DNA of 64,000 nucleotides from Alloascoidea africana (GCA_030581615.1 JAKTTT010000003.1:310001-374000); one strand, 5' to 3'. Counted from the first letter of the stretch, positions 44,001 to 53,740 are shown. Translations and numbers: made by a program. The notes: a model not told the origin generated them from the sequence alone.

Positions 44001-44337
44001 AGATTTTGAATCTTTTTCCTCTTTTATTTCAAAGTTAGAATCTTCAGATGTAGCATCAGCAACTAGCGGAGAACCTTCAAATGGTCAAACAGCAGCACAA
44101 GTTTTGTATAACCGGCTTGAGGAGTTTCTAAATGCCTTTGTGGACTGTGAATTTGGTAGGATAATTACTGTCGAAGATTTTGACTCACTAAGGCGTAAGA
44201 CTATTAGTCAATGTTTCCCAATGCTTGAAATAGAAGCCCGGGAGTTGGTGAAATTGATTGATGTGACGTTCGGAGCGAATTTTATGTTGTATTCGGAGGA
44301 GTTTAAGATTTTATATGCTTTGTTTAGATCATTGTGA
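41050..44337 (+). CDS. Large TCP11-like coiled-coil protein
   Basis: A single frame; from the first ATG it encodes 1095 residues. It resembles by eye the long TCP11-domain proteins of plants rather than the shorter yeast Sok1. A charged coiled coil near 165-245 (RRIKHLQSISERSSAEVVKA, then KLKNAEFRRLSITSQRRQFA) fits the N-terminal repeat helices. The block at ~355-440 (YVTKLRQIPYLRIRLASIKQ ... LFNPRAFMLSFILIN ... ENARQNVLKESEKLLIGFKR) parallels the conserved plant segment around KLEKLSRYPVRIVLCAYMIL. LQKQWLIYLEVFKTHLDQNM follows at the matching place. TCP11 proteins are linked to cAMP/PKA signalling in yeast and animals, but a biochemical role is not settled. The first ~160 residues are Ser-rich and variable. 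The C-terminal ~400 residues are helical with no motif that I recognise. The assignment is tentative; the gene itself is certain. Confidence 0.6.
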   Translation: MKDEKCCLGVSGVKVLNRKGSSTSSLNSLLEPAAMTTSDFYATGNFNDNHGSSNVKFDDREPDIKTPSPVLASFVPETQEANALFDNNVLGNYSSSPISPPKKILDRLTPVGKYSKRKKSERLLAGTGAVEASDENAETSRSSDSEALAAYPVSIEKHIGRKISKEEHFEEHVSRRIKHLQSISERSSAEVVKAKDVREKTLAKRATRVNELKAKVDSKLKNAEFRRLSITSQRRQFAAAFNEMAMANHKNLLGSDRANTNKAPNSPYRPVEERVLAASNSSCAFDEEDRDEGSEDVLQPSSVMTSKTENEPSESASSNNASQNVPDLTVFEARDTIFKVFRQNQIKKYVTKLRQIPYLRIRLASIKQKPYVLMQAFVMKELKVFSSLLSLLKFELFNPRAFMLSFILINTEYNQFVVHENARQNVLKESEKLLIGFKRLLQFVSQSSVLDLLSYTGSRKYNLLLSELQKQWLIYLEVFKTHLDQNMFECDLMVQNCLANIQTIENIEENLNDDAYKKDLKPLRDLKQAMLQRTQSLEKSRKRLVSLYSTPARLPPFINNTNLHLRLDKMDDNAFKPHKNENNGYYIGKPLLLSHEHWARYVYAMVKGIYRGEDVRPYFHYKHVDKFYHKNSFVQKVNEVIKCNSRQFIPAQRLTIYALFVEIFNSMGFDYNENPINEQQQRMKQDLVFLTDLPKLIKLDLENELFFEGYVHSLVEVLQCLMPCDLVNKFKRKYIRGHSNENFTEEVLPLLFEIWGFYSLQINRFQVMFFFKIFKDLDGFIFWNRRITQGKLQQGRWKGFSRTVSFALTYLNKDESAMIRVLKNLLSNEQFEDGATMEQRLSKLFTNKQVMDQIGKDANDVDMAELKSWFGKLFIKQILSLRNETKGKIAIQLSEFFEISFDFMTRCKELISSILNVSLLLFGIRSYLTLHEIRISKWTDLKKNLVSVNLKEKGKVGKQVIFDTLIEIIKEEYRSDFNTIESKLDFESFSSFISKLESSDVASATSGEPSNGQTAAQVLYNRLEEFLNAFVDCEFGRIITVEDFDSLRRKTISQCFPMLEIEARELVKLIDVTFGANFMLYSEEFKILYALFRSL

Positions 44338-44842
44338 GCATTCGGGTGGTCATTTTTTATTTTTTTTCGAAAGACAGAGAATTTAGTTGAGACTTTTTTA
44401 GTGATTGCTTTTATTGTGTAGGTTTCCTGGAAGATAAAACGGCGATAATACAAGACTATTATTTTACACTCAAGAATCATATCAATTAATAGACGATATA
44501 TTTATTGACTATATTTTTTTCCAGCCTTCCAAAGTCATTCTAGGGTAACTTGTATATCAAAAACATAAAGGAATAAAAAAATCTTTCTTGTTTGATTCTC
44601 GAAAATCCATCTTAATAAATCGTCTCATTCAAATGAAGGCTCATGACAAATATTTTTTTAATAAAAGGAATACAAAGATAAATGAATCCATTAGGTTTAA
44701 CCGTTTCTCATCATGTGTTTGCTGTTTCCAATGTTCTATTTTTACTTTTACTTTTAATTTCTTTTTTATGGGAGGGGGTTTGTTTGTTTTGTTTGGTTCA
44801 TTTCATTTTTCAAGAATTCTGAATCGCAAACCAGTTGAAACG
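44338..44842. other. Intergenic DNA between convergent 3' ends
   Basis: About 500 bp, AT-rich, with T-runs near 44355 and 44510-44520. It separates the TCP11-like gene and the bZIP gene. Nothing further seen. Confidence 0.45.
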
Positions 44843-45895
44843 CTAATTTTCTTCATCTTTTATAGTAATGGGTTCATCTTTAGTTTCATCTTCAGCAGCA
44901 CTTGTCTTGATCTTCATTTTAAGCTTGTCAAAGGCCTCTTGGTCTCGTTCCTCGTTCTTCTCAATAACTAACGTCCTCAGCCACTTGTTTTCCATCTCCA
45001 ACTTCATGATCTGGGTCTTCAGTTCAGTTACCTTGTCAGTTAATGCGCGAGTCGTTTGTTCCATTTGCTGTTCTCGGAGCTTCTTCTTTATTCGAAACCT
45101 GGCGGAAGCAGCCGTGTTTCGTTTCTTTTTGTCCTCATCGTTTGCAATTATTTGGAGCTGTTTCTCTTCTGCAACACTAAACGCTGGCTTCTTGGATCCC
45201 AGATGACTAAACGCAGCTGCGGAAACGTCGTCGGAAGGAGAACGGGACTTCCGCTTCTTGTTGTTTGCTGCTCCTTTGGGAACTGGGAGAACTGTTGGAT
45301 GTGAGGTGGGGAGAGGGAAAGGCTGGGTTGGTGACATAATTGACGAACGTAGAGAAGAATCAAAAACTATCGTTGACAGCTCGGCCGCGATATCAGGGGC
45401 CTCTATACTCTGAAAAAAGCTTTGCTCGGCGACTGAAGAAGGTTGATTCAATTGCACAGGCACGCTAATGTTGAATAGATCCGATGTGTTGAAGAATTCC
45501 GGAAACGCATTTGCCTCGGATTTTTTGTTCAGGGTATTGGAATCAACGCCTTTGGCATCTCTATTGATGCTTGCATCTTTAGCAGCATCTGTTTTGGGTT
45601 TTTTGTATGTTCTGTCCGTTACAGAAACAGCATTGTTGAACAGCTCAACGTTCTTCTGCTTGACGGTATTATGGCTTGCAAAGTCCAAGAGAGGATCAAT
45701 ACTCGAGTCCACAGCCCCGGCATCAAAATTGAAGAACTCGTTATTCTGGAAAATGCTCAGATCATCTCCAACAACCGCGTGGTGTTCCTGTGAACCCAAA
45801 CTTGGAGACAGATTCGGGGTATGCTCCGGCTCCAAGTTCAACGTAGCAACGTGCGGGTTGATCTCCGACGATGGGGAAAAGCTGTTGAGGGACAT
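44843..45895 (-). CDS. bZIP transcription factor of the cys-3/MetR/Met4 type
   Basis: A single frame of 350 residues. The C-terminal basic region (~256-278, KKKRNTAASARFRIKKKLREQ) is followed by a leucine zipper (~284-312: LTDKVTELKTQIMKLEMENKWL). The NTAASARFRIKKK core is the signature of the fungal sulphur regulators Neurospora cys-3, Aspergillus MetR and, more distantly, yeast Met4/Met28, which activate sulphur-assimilation and methionine genes. The N-terminal region has Asp/Phe-rich segments (DDLSIFQNNEFFNFDAG, EFFNTSDLFNI) that could act as activation domains. The Lys/Arg-rich stretch NNKKRKSRSPSDDVSAA may be a nuclear localisation signal. Many Cbf1-type CACGTG sites lie in this window, and in yeast Met4 is recruited by Cbf1. 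The link here is inference. One CACGTG (46086-46091) is ~190 bp upstream of this gene. Confidence 0.82.
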   Translation of the reverse strand: MSLNSFSPSSEINPHVATLNLEPEHTPNLSPSLGSQEHHAVVGDDLSIFQNNEFFNFDAGAVDSSIDPLLDFASHNTVKQKNVELFNNAVSVTDRTYKKPKTDAAKDASINRDAKGVDSNTLNKKSEANAFPEFFNTSDLFNISVPVQLNQPSSVAEQSFFQSIEAPDIAAELSTIVFDSSLRSSIMSPTQPFPLPTSHPTVLPVPKGAANNKKRKSRSPSDDVSAAAFSHLGSKKPAFSVAEEKQLQIIANDEDKKKRNTAASARFRIKKKLREQQMEQTTRALTDKVTELKTQIMKLEMENKWLRTLVIEKNEERDQEAFDKLKMKIKTSAAEDETKDEPITIKDEEN

Positions 45896-46302
45896 GTTTC
45901 CGCGCGTTCTTCAGTGCCGGTCAGCGATGGTCCATCCGAGGAGGAAGTAAGGGGAACTTGCGAAGGAGAGGTGTGTGAAAAGCAACCGGGACTAAAAGCG
46001 AAAAGAATGGTGGTGGCAGATGACTAATGCCGCTGACTCGGACCGCGATTTTTGGCCGAATCCGGCAAAAAAGATCGACGCGGTGCACGTGTCCCGGAAG
46101 AACACAAAACCAACTTCCGGAAGCTGACTAACGCGCAAATCTGGCGGTGACGCAATTTTCCAGCGCTTAGCTAAAAAACGGCCCGGTTCAGGAGAAATCT
46201 CACAAGTGGACAGACAAGCCTACTGTTCTTTTTTATTCCTGTAGTGGGATATGACTGTGCTAAACTAGAGTATTAAATAAAATCAATGCTGTTTTTGTGG
46301 CT
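45896..46302. promoter_or_regulatory. Promoter region of the bZIP gene, and KEX1 3' flank
   Basis: 407 bp. A CACGTG hexamer at 46086-46091 is compatible with autoregulation or Cbf1/Met4 control of a sulphur regulator, but this is inferred. The left part near KEX1 (46200-46300) is the KEX1 terminator side. Confidence 0.4.
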
Positions 46303-48462
46303 TCATGGTTGTGGCCTTTCGTTATAGGTATCATTATCGGAATCGTCCTCGTCTTCCAAAACTATCTCGGGCTGATGCTGTTCAGCCCTGGTCCCAGCGT
46401 TCTGCGTGGGTAGATTTGTGTATTGCTTCCGGTTTATGCCACGAGACTCTGCTATATCTCCCAGTCTTAGTCCTGAGGTGGTTATGCTCTTGATTTCCTT
46501 GACGCCTTTCCACCGTAGTAGTCCATCGAGAAATGATTTCAACAGACCTTCGGATGGCCTGTTCTGATCAACGGAAAGCTTGTTTTGTCGATAGTCGTAC
46601 TCATAGTCAAGCTCATCCAAATCAGCTTCAAGATCATCAAGATTTGGATCCCAAGTAACTCTCTTTTTCGATTTCCTTTGCAGTTCCTGCTCGTTTTTGC
46701 GGCGTATCAGATAACCGCCTACTAGAATAACAATAATCACTATTATCAGAGCAATCGTTCCTGTCTTTGCATTCACATACTTGGAGGTGGAAGACGATGA
46801 CTCCTCGTCCTCCTCATTGTTATTCGACCCTTTTTCACTTCCAAAATTATCTGGCATATCAACAGGTGCATAGGCAACTTCTTCAAGCCCCACAAAGTTC
46901 TCCATCAAAACTCTTGATATAGCAACATCGTCGAAGGGAACCATATGGCTGGCATTATACACAAGAGCATAGGTTAAATTTCTCTCCTCGTGCCAAGTTC
47001 CCACAGATTTGTCAGCAAAATACCACTCTGATCCAGTCTCTTTCTCTAGATTGATATTCTTAAACCCTTTATCTCCGTTCCACTGAAGCTGTTCTATTAA
47101 CCTTTCGTTGCCCAAATGGTTACAAATGATATCCTTATCGCCATTGAACAAAAGAATAGGAACCCTTTCTAATAGATAAGGGAACAGCTCAATTGAAGGA
47201 GGAGAAAGTTTCGCATTAAAGCTTTTGCCGACTTTCCCATTACACTCGTTCCATTTCTTTCTGTATTTTGATTCAATGTTTAAAGCCGCTTGCACCTCAT
47301 CCTCGCTAATGTAGTCGGATACTTCGGGAAGATCTGGTGGCCAGTTCATGCCACAAGAAGGGTAGGAATCCCAAAGTCTGTAGTCGTACACATTCATGCA
47401 GGCCTTTTGTGTTTCTCCTTTACCAGGCTCTCCATATTTTTCGTAAGTTGCAAAAGTTAAAACCAAATCCAAAACCTTATCGCACTCGGAGAAGGAAACA
47501 TGATGTGGATCTTCGTCGATGGCCGAAGTGCACTTGGTGGCTTGCTCCTGAAGCTGTTGAGCATAGTTGGAAGATTTCAAAATTCCTTCTTGAAATGCAA
47601 ATCCTGCATACGCCAACGACTGAGGCTTCGGGTCAATCCACCCATTACCGATGAGCAAACCTTTCAGGTTAAACTTGTAATGCGGCTCGCCGTCGTCTTC
47701 GAACGTTCCATTGTCAATCCGCTCATTTCTCTTGAGAATGTGTTCTGCAATGTAGGGAATATATTGTCCAGCATACGACTCGCCTGCAAAGTAGAGATCA
47801 TGCTCTAACACTTCAGGAAATAGAGTGAAATACTTGTCCAAAAAAATCAACATGTCATAGGCCATCTAAAAAAAAAAGTTAGCAGCGCCATTCAAAAATC
47901 ATTAGTATTAGCCTTATACACTTACCTCCGGGAGATCATGGATATATCCCACTATTGGAGTCGCATGACTGAGCCCAGTTCCGGCAGGCTGATCCACATA
48001 GATAACGTTGACACTCTCATGCCATCCACCCTGGTTTATGACCGGCCCTTCTTTTCTCACTCGTATAGGACCAACCTCCATTAGTGCGCCATCCATAGAA
48101 GAGCAGCCCGGTCCACCATTAAGCCAAATGATTGTCTTGTTGTTTACCTCTGCGCTAACCGTTCCTGTGGTTCGCACATCCCAAAAGAACAGCCTTGTAT
48201 CGTTCGACTCGTGAATCTCGATATGACCGGCATACATTTCTGGGATTGTTCCTTTTGAAAATCCAGGAAGCGAATGCACAAAGTAATCATCTGCCGTCTT
48301 ACCCCCATCTTTGCCTCGCCTGCTATGTGGAACATGTTCAGGCTCCGTCATGGAGTCTACCTCAACCAGGCTCTCACTCTGGGCCGCAACTTCCGCAATG
48401 CCACTAAGCGAGACCCAGAAGAGCCATGAGAAAAGTGTCAGTAAGGGAGCTAACCTAGTCAT
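46303..48462 (-). CDS. KEX1: Kex1-like Golgi carboxypeptidase D
   Basis: Two exons, 48462-47926 and 47865-46303, with a 60-nt intron (donor GTAAGT, branch GCTAAC, T-rich acceptor) encode 699 residues. Kex1 is a serine carboxypeptidase of the late Golgi. It trims C-terminal Lys/Arg left by Kex2, for example in mating pheromone and toxin precursors. Visible: a signal peptide at 1-~28, the oxyanion block WLNGGPGCSSMDGAL, the nucleophile Ser at ~209 (AGESYAGQY, just after the intron), Asp at ~424 (NGDKDIICN) and His at ~486 (NASHMVPFDD). One membrane anchor lies at ~547-566, followed by a cytosolic acidic tail that should hold Golgi-retention signals. I chose the ATG at 48462 because it places the signal peptide correctly. 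S. cerevisiae Kex1 has 729 residues. Confidence 0.94.
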
Positions 48463-48763
48463 TTTGGAACAGACTGTGCTCAACAAAAAAACAGGTTAGG
48501 ATGGATGAACTGGCTAGGGTATTTAGAGAAAGATAAGACTAAAGGGAAAAAGGTCAGGCTTTGAAGGAATGTGTCCTGGGTGCCAGGCAACGACGAGCAG
48601 GGTGTATGGGTGTTCTGTTCTTGCCTGCTCCTGTTTCATAAAAAAACGGGAACTGCCACTTAGACACAGCCTAGTTTTCTGCTTTTTTCATTGCTCGCTA
48701 ATCTATGGAACCTGAATAGTGAATTACGATGGGAGCGTAGGATTATACGAAGAGGCTCCGGGG
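48463..48763. other. KEX1 upstream region
   Basis: 301 bp between the KEX1 start and the 3' end of the next gene on the same strand. It serves as the KEX1 promoter by position. No motif stands out. Confidence 0.35.
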
Positions 48764-50917
48764 CTATACAAGTTGTGTCGTTTCTGTGGTTGGGCCGATG
48801 TAGTTGATTCCATGTGGAGTTCTCGAAATAGTTGTAGATTTCCTCTCCTGTTTCTTCTTCTTTGCCTTTTGGTCCCGGATTTTCTTTCTCGTGCTGTAAG
48901 CACAATCTTGGCGAAATATTCTGATCAGCCCAGCTTCGTCTGTGGTGACGATTATGCCCCCGTTCATCGGTGAGCCGGGGGCTATACTGTTTTCCGAATC
49001 GAGGTCAGCCAAGCTCGACTGAAGCTCATAAATAGGGTCTCCTGAAAGGAGAAGCAAACCCCGAGTGGCTGCTGGAGTAAATAGAGATGTCGTGACTTTT
49101 GACGAATGTGAATGAAATGCTTCATAGCATTTCTGATTGATTTTTTTTTTGCTGGTGTGCATCATTGATAAGGCATTGCCCCCATCATTTGGACTCTCGG
49201 GTATTAGCTTCCATAAATATGTCCAGCAGTCTTCGCTTCCTGATATAACAAACTCGTTGTCATCCGAAAGCGTGGCGCGGTTCTGGCTGCTAGAATTGGC
49301 ATGGCCCTTGTACTTTACTTCCAAAGTATTGCTAGCCATACGGTAAAGCCGTATTCTTGAATCATTTGTAGAGATCAAAAGTTTCAGATCGTCCTCAGAT
49401 CCCTTGGCATCTTTTGTAACTTCCATATAGAAAGCCTCAATACCTGTCACTTTCGACCCTTTAGAGTTCTTACCGTGTGCGCTTCTGACGTGAAATTTGC
49501 GTCTCTCAGTAAGATCAACTGTATTGAAAATGTAGCACATCCCGTTAAACAAGCCTACAATTGCATTATTTCCATCAGGGGTGAACGTTAGCGCTGTTAT
49601 CAGATCCGGTAGCTTTCTAGAAAACAGAACTTCACTATCGAGTATTGACCATAGACGTAATTCAAAATCAAGAGACCCCGAGATGAAAAACCGATCATCT
49701 ATTGGGTGAAATGCGCTTGAGGTTACAAAATCATTATGAGGAAAAGTTTGAATGCATCTATTTCTATCCACATGCCATAGTTTGACCGTCTTATCCATAG
49801 ATGACGATAAAAGAAACCCATTTTTACTCCATGATATATCCAAAACATCTGATTTATGTCCCACAAAGATTTTGAACGGCGCTCTATGAAAAACCGGAGC
49901 ATAGGTTCTACCTGTTTCGTTATCCTCGCTTCTAAGGCTTCCAGAATCGACCCATGATTTGGCTGACGATTGATGATAGAATTCAATTCGGTCAGCTGGA
50001 GAAGCCAAAACTTTCCATATCCGTATTACCGCATCTTGGCCAGCAGTAGCCAGATATTTACCATCTAAACTGAACTTTGCACTCCATATCGCGTTTCCAC
50101 CAATCTCTTTTCTATTTGAAAACCATCCCCCTTCGCCATTACTGTGAAATTGAATATTTGGCCCAGACCAATCTCTACTGCCTCGATCAAACTCCAAACA
50201 ATTGAGCTCTTGCGCTAAAAAAAGCTGTTTTAATTTTTGCGTGCTTTTGGATTTGTTTACAACACGGACATATTTCAGATTGACCATGTCGCGCTCCTCG
50301 CCTTCAGAACTTTCTTCCTGTCTAAAATTTTCATTTGGATGAGATAGAATAGGTCGTAACATGTTCCGATGCAGTTTGCTAGCGGTAGCAACTGCTAGAT
50401 TACTGGAGTCATTTCCTTCGTTTTGAGCGTTCATATCGGAGCGGGTAGCCCCTAGTACCGATTTCCGAGAGTTTCTCCGAAATAGGCGTCCAAATTTTCC
50501 AGAAGAAGATCGAGGGTTATTAGGGTATGGAGGTTGTAAATGGGGTTCCGGGGTTGAGAAGGTTGGATTTGGGGGTGATCGGTTAATCTCTTGTTCAGGG
50601 TGGTGGTGCCTGAATGGTGGAGACTCAATTGGCTTCAATCTTTGAAAGGAAGCACCAGAATGTGCCCCATCATATTGAGATGTGTTCGAAGAAGGCGTGC
50701 CGCTAATACTTTTGACAGATGAAGAGCGAAGCATGGAATTCTTCTGTTGATCTGATCTTGTTACTTCAATTGGAGTGCTCAGTCTCTTTCGGAATGCTCG
50801 AGTAGGTGTAGCTATCTGAGCATCAATGCTACCCATCTTAAGGTTTCGCTCTAGGGATGAGGTTGACCTCCGAAGTTCGTATTTTTGCGATATATCATAA
50901 CTCTTTGTGGCCATCAT
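48764..50917 (-). CDS. WD40-repeat protein of the WDR44/Dgr2 family
   Basis: From the ATG at 50917 the frame encodes 717 residues. Upstream codons are open but have no ATG, so I start here (MMATKSYDISQKYELRRS). The family includes yeast Dgr2 (YKL121W), YMR102C and human WDR44, a Rab11-binding protein; the yeast roles are poorly known. The first ~240 residues are Ser/Pro/Arg rich and disordered. The conserved pre-propeller helix (KLKQLFLAQELNCLEFDRG) comes next. WD repeats follow: IWSAKFSLDGKYLATAGQDA, FVGHKSDVLDISWSKNGFLL, LSSSMDKTVKLWHV, FVTSSAFHPIDDRFFISGSL, LITALTFTPDGNNAIVGLFN and later ones near FVISGSEDCWTYLWKL. The C-terminal ~35 residues are basic. The KVTGIEAFY segment is typical for this family. 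Confidence 0.87.
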   Translation of the reverse strand: MMATKSYDISQKYELRRSTSSLERNLKMGSIDAQIATPTRAFRKRLSTPIEVTRSDQQKNSMLRSSSVKSISGTPSSNTSQYDGAHSGASFQRLKPIESPPFRHHHPEQEINRSPPNPTFSTPEPHLQPPYPNNPRSSSGKFGRLFRRNSRKSVLGATRSDMNAQNEGNDSSNLAVATASKLHRNMLRPILSHPNENFRQEESSEGEERDMVNLKYVRVVNKSKSTQKLKQLFLAQELNCLEFDRGSRDWSGPNIQFHSNGEGGWFSNRKEIGGNAIWSAKFSLDGKYLATAGQDAVIRIWKVLASPADRIEFYHQSSAKSWVDSGSLRSEDNETGRTYAPVFHRAPFKIFVGHKSDVLDISWSKNGFLLSSSMDKTVKLWHVDRNRCIQTFPHNDFVTSSAFHPIDDRFFISGSLDFELRLWSILDSEVLFSRKLPDLITALTFTPDGNNAIVGLFNGMCYIFNTVDLTERRKFHVRSAHGKNSKGSKVTGIEAFYMEVTKDAKGSEDDLKLLISTNDSRIRLYRMASNTLEVKYKGHANSSSQNRATLSDDNEFVISGSEDCWTYLWKLIPESPNDGGNALSMMHTSKKKINQKCYEAFHSHSSKVTTSLFTPAATRGLLLLSGDPIYELQSSLADLDSENSIAPGSPMNGGIIVTTDEAGLIRIFRQDCAYSTRKKIRDQKAKKKKQERKSTTISRTPHGINYIGPTTETTQLV

Positions 50918-52118
50918 ATGTGGGCAGCGATGGATGGTGAAGACAATAGGGGGAGATACCGGCAAGAAAAGTGTATAGTATGGAATTTTGAGGTGTTTAG
51001 TTTTCTTGCGGACTTTTGTGACTGAGTTTGTGGTCAAATACCTTGAAACTTAGATGGACTATTTAGTAGAGAGAACATGAGATCAAGATATAGGCTATTC
51101 CAAAGCATAAACCAGCTCAGTGGACAGGTTTGACACCTGTGTCATCCACCGAGGCGAGAGGTCCCAGAACCATATACTATCTAATTTGGGGGCAGGACTA
51201 GGCTAGCGAAGCGGGCTGACGAGAGCAGCACAGAGGCCGAACAGCTAGAGTCTTTCCACCCCAGCTTGCCACTATGCTTGTGTTGGGATTCTTCCCTGCG
51301 TATCGCTGCGTCGTTATTTACACGAAGGTTAATCTTATGACCGCTGGGAACAACTCCTGAGTCTATTTGCACCAGCTCTGTGTCTTTTTTTCCCTTCCTT
51401 CTTTCGTGACGAGTCGAACTAGCCTGAGGAAGGAAATAAAAATTACTGCTCTCAGCTACTGGGCTCTGATGATCGTGGGTCATTGTATGTCAGCGGGTTC
51501 CCAGTCACGGACTTGTAAAACACTCATCACCTCTCTACCTTAACCCCATTAGAACCTTCAATTCTCTAATCCATCAAGTTTCGAAACCGCAACAGTGCTG
51601 TGAATCGCACTGCCATTGATAAATGTTGCTGTGTAGGAATTATTGGAAACATTAGCTACGAGTTTCGGCTTCAACGGCTGGTCCCCAAAATAAGCACTCT
51701 AAATCAACCGCTTTTTATTGTTAATTTCCCACTATGCTATTCTCGTAATTCCCGGTTCGCCGGCATCAAATGGAATGGATCGGTGATTGACACTGACACC
51801 TTGCGTTTTGCGCTATTAATGGTAAATACTCTGAAAAGAAAGAAAGGCTCAATTGCGATGCAGCTTGATTGGTCGGTGACTGTAGTTAGTTAGCTCCACT
51901 GGCAAAAAGCTATTTTGACAAAGATGGCACAATTCTGACCAAAAGTCTGTTAAAATCGAAAAGCAAGAAGTTCGGCTCAACTTTAGAAAGTGTAAGAGCA
52001 AATGTTATGTCTGTTATTAAGGTTATGCTGGCCTGCCACTGGGACACCGCTTTGGGAAAAAACGCGTGAGGAACAAAAATGCCACAGCTACTCCACCACT
52101 TGCAAGGAAAGTCCGGCA
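50918..52118. other. Divergent intergenic region between the WD40 gene and FTA4
   Basis: 1.2 kb that holds both promoters. An ATG-initiated 100-codon frame on the minus strand (51181-51483) is listed separately. The 97-codon plus-strand frame at 51600-51893 starts with a non-ATG codon, and I consider it chance. No RNA gene seen. Confidence 0.4.
51181..51483 (-). CDS. Doubtful 100-aa hypothetical protein
   Basis: ATG-initiated frame reading MTHDHQSPVAESSNFYFLPQ, then a charged middle (RHERRKGKKDTELVQIDSG) and a Ser/Ala-rich end. It has no membrane segment, repeat or motif that I recognise. It lies ~260 bp upstream of the WD40 gene on the same strand, so it could also be part of that gene's leader. 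I list it because it is one of the longer ATG-started frames in otherwise empty DNA. Confidence 0.2.
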   Translation of the reverse strand: MTHDHQSPVAESSNFYFLPQASSTRHERRKGKKDTELVQIDSGVVPSGHKINLRVNNDAAIRREESQHKHSGKLGWKDSSCSASVLLSSARFASLVLPPN

Positions 52119-53025
52119 ATGGACTCTTCATATCTGCGGACAAAAAGCTTTCTAGAAGCACAGACAAAAGTCTTGTCCCAGCCTTTGGTGCTAGATGAAG
52201 GTATTCTTGATATTATAAATCATCAGGACGATGAGAGTGTTCCGATAACAGATGAAGAGGTACAAAGCATAATAAACAAAGGTATGCAAACATTTGGTTG
52301 TTCCAGCTCGATTATTCACTAACCGCTTGGCCTGTGCTTACTTAGTAAATACTCGCCTCCGGAAACATAACCGAGAAGTATATTCGAAGCAAGCCATCAA
52401 CCAGGTTGCTCGTCAGTTGGTTTCTTTACAGACCCAAAAACTTGTCGATAGCGAATTCAAACTTTCTAAAGCAACAGAGGTTTTACTCCCTGTTGCAACA
52501 CCAGATTTTGATTTTCAAAATGTCGAAGAAGCGTTGGATTACATTCCTGAACTTCCAGAAGTCGAGTTTCTTGGAATTCAACCGTCCAATTCGGACACAG
52601 AGGAACACAATAAAGATTTAGAACAACAACTCGAAAGATACGAAAAGTCAAGAGCAGCGCTACTGACCGCAAGAGAAGAGTATATTAAGCAAAGCGAGAG
52701 AAAAGCTACTTATGATAGACTACAGAGGGTAATAGACAGATATTTGGGAAACCCAAAAGAAACTATTCAAAAGAATTTGCTTACTTCAAGGAGTGAAATT
52801 CATGATGAGGTTGCGCGATTGAGAATAGTCGTTGCACAAGTTTTGATGAAATTAAACACACCAAAAGGCAAACGGTATATTGAGGATCTTGAAGAGGAAT
52901 TATCACCCCCAAATGATAAGGAAAATGAAGTGTTAACTTTAGAGAAACTGATGAAACGGCCAAGGCTAGAAGCAGATGAAGCGAATAGTGATGATTCGTT
53001 ACACAACAATGATGAGAACGCGTGA
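52119..53025 (+). CDS. FTA4: Fta4/Nkp1-type kinetochore subunit
   Basis: Two exons, 52119-52281 and 52346-53025, with a 64-nt intron (donor GTATGC, branch CACTAAC, acceptor CTTAG), encode 280 residues. Fta4 is a component of the inner-kinetochore Sim4/COMA-CCAN complex; the S. cerevisiae counterpart is thought to be Nkp1. The family signature is at the N-terminus: SYLRTKSFLEAQTKVLSQPL, then, across the splice junction, IINK|VNTRLRKHNREVYSKQAI and NQVARQLVSLQ. The middle has EEALDYIPELPEVEFLG, and a coiled coil (~150-235: DLEQQLERYEKSRAALLTAR) follows. The C-terminus is acidic. Without splicing the two halves of the signature lie in different frames, which supports the intron. Confidence 0.82.
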
Positions 53026-53580
53026 ATAGATCACCAAAACTAATACAAAAAACGTTTTGAAGATGCCAAACTGTTCACAATCATGAGCAGAAGCTTGAGC
53101 TGCTGGGAAATTACTCTACATCAGATTATTGTTTCCGTGAATCGCACATGCAAAATTAGACCCGGAACATTTATGTTTATCATTTAGCATACTGGATAGC
53201 ATATTATCTGTGGATATGACAAGGATTGATGTCGGTAAAACTTGTCCTAATCGGACTGATTGTTAATCTGAACCTGGGAAAATTTCAGGTCTAGAATAAA
53301 AGTACAAGAGCGTGTCTTTTTTTTTCCAGCTAGGTTTGTATAGTTATGGGATGCGAAAGTGATTCAATTGCTGTATTATTTGAATCTAAACCTTTCGACT
53401 GATTGTCAAAGAAGAGCTCCAATTTGTGTTCACACAGCTAATAGAATATGTAAAAGACTTTCGAGATTAACAAGCCAACTCTGTGCACTATAAAAAAGGC
53501 GTTTCTAAAACAGTAGAAAAAGTTCATTTGATATTCACAATCACCAGTAACATGTTTCTTCTACTTTAGTTCAAATATCA

Positions 53581-53590
53581 ATCACGTGAT
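53581..53590. promoter_or_regulatory. Palindromic Cbf1-type site upstream of RPS15
   Basis: ATCACGTGAT, a perfect 10-bp palindrome around CACGTG (53583-53588), 153 bp upstream of the RPS15 start. In Candida albicans, Cbf1 binds ribosomal-protein promoters together with Tbf1 (established knowledge). Confidence 0.55.
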
Positions 53591-53605
53591 ATTAGAAAAA
53601 ACATT

Positions 53606-53613
53606 TTAGGGCT
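53606..53613 (+). promoter_or_regulatory. Tbf1-like site upstream of RPS15
   Basis: TTAGGGCT, matching the TTAGGGY-type core bound by Tbf1, lies 17 bp after the CACGTG site and ~130 bp upstream of the start codon. Occupancy is inferred. Confidence 0.5.
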
Positions 53614-53740
53614 GTATAACCGGAAACGTAAATGAAGTCACACCATGCGTATATTATGGAATGGTTCTTTCACCACTATCAGTGAAAGTGACCACCATTA
53701 GACAAGACCAAAACTGCATTCAAATACAGGTTCAATCAAA

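Larger units (their letters stand above)
53026..53740. promoter_or_regulatory. RPS15 promoter region
   Basis: About 700 bp between FTA4 and RPS15. The active part is probably the last ~200 bp, which holds the Cbf1- and Tbf1-like sites listed separately. Pyrimidine or AT-rich sequence fills the rest. Confidence 0.45.

Noticed and set aside
51600-51893. 97-codon plus-strand frame before FTA4
   Set aside because: Starts at a GTG, has no recognisable feature, and is probably part of the divergent promoter.
52106-52120. RNase P-like GGAAAGTCC
   Set aside because: It lies immediately before and within the FTA4 start and lacks the other conserved RNase P regions.
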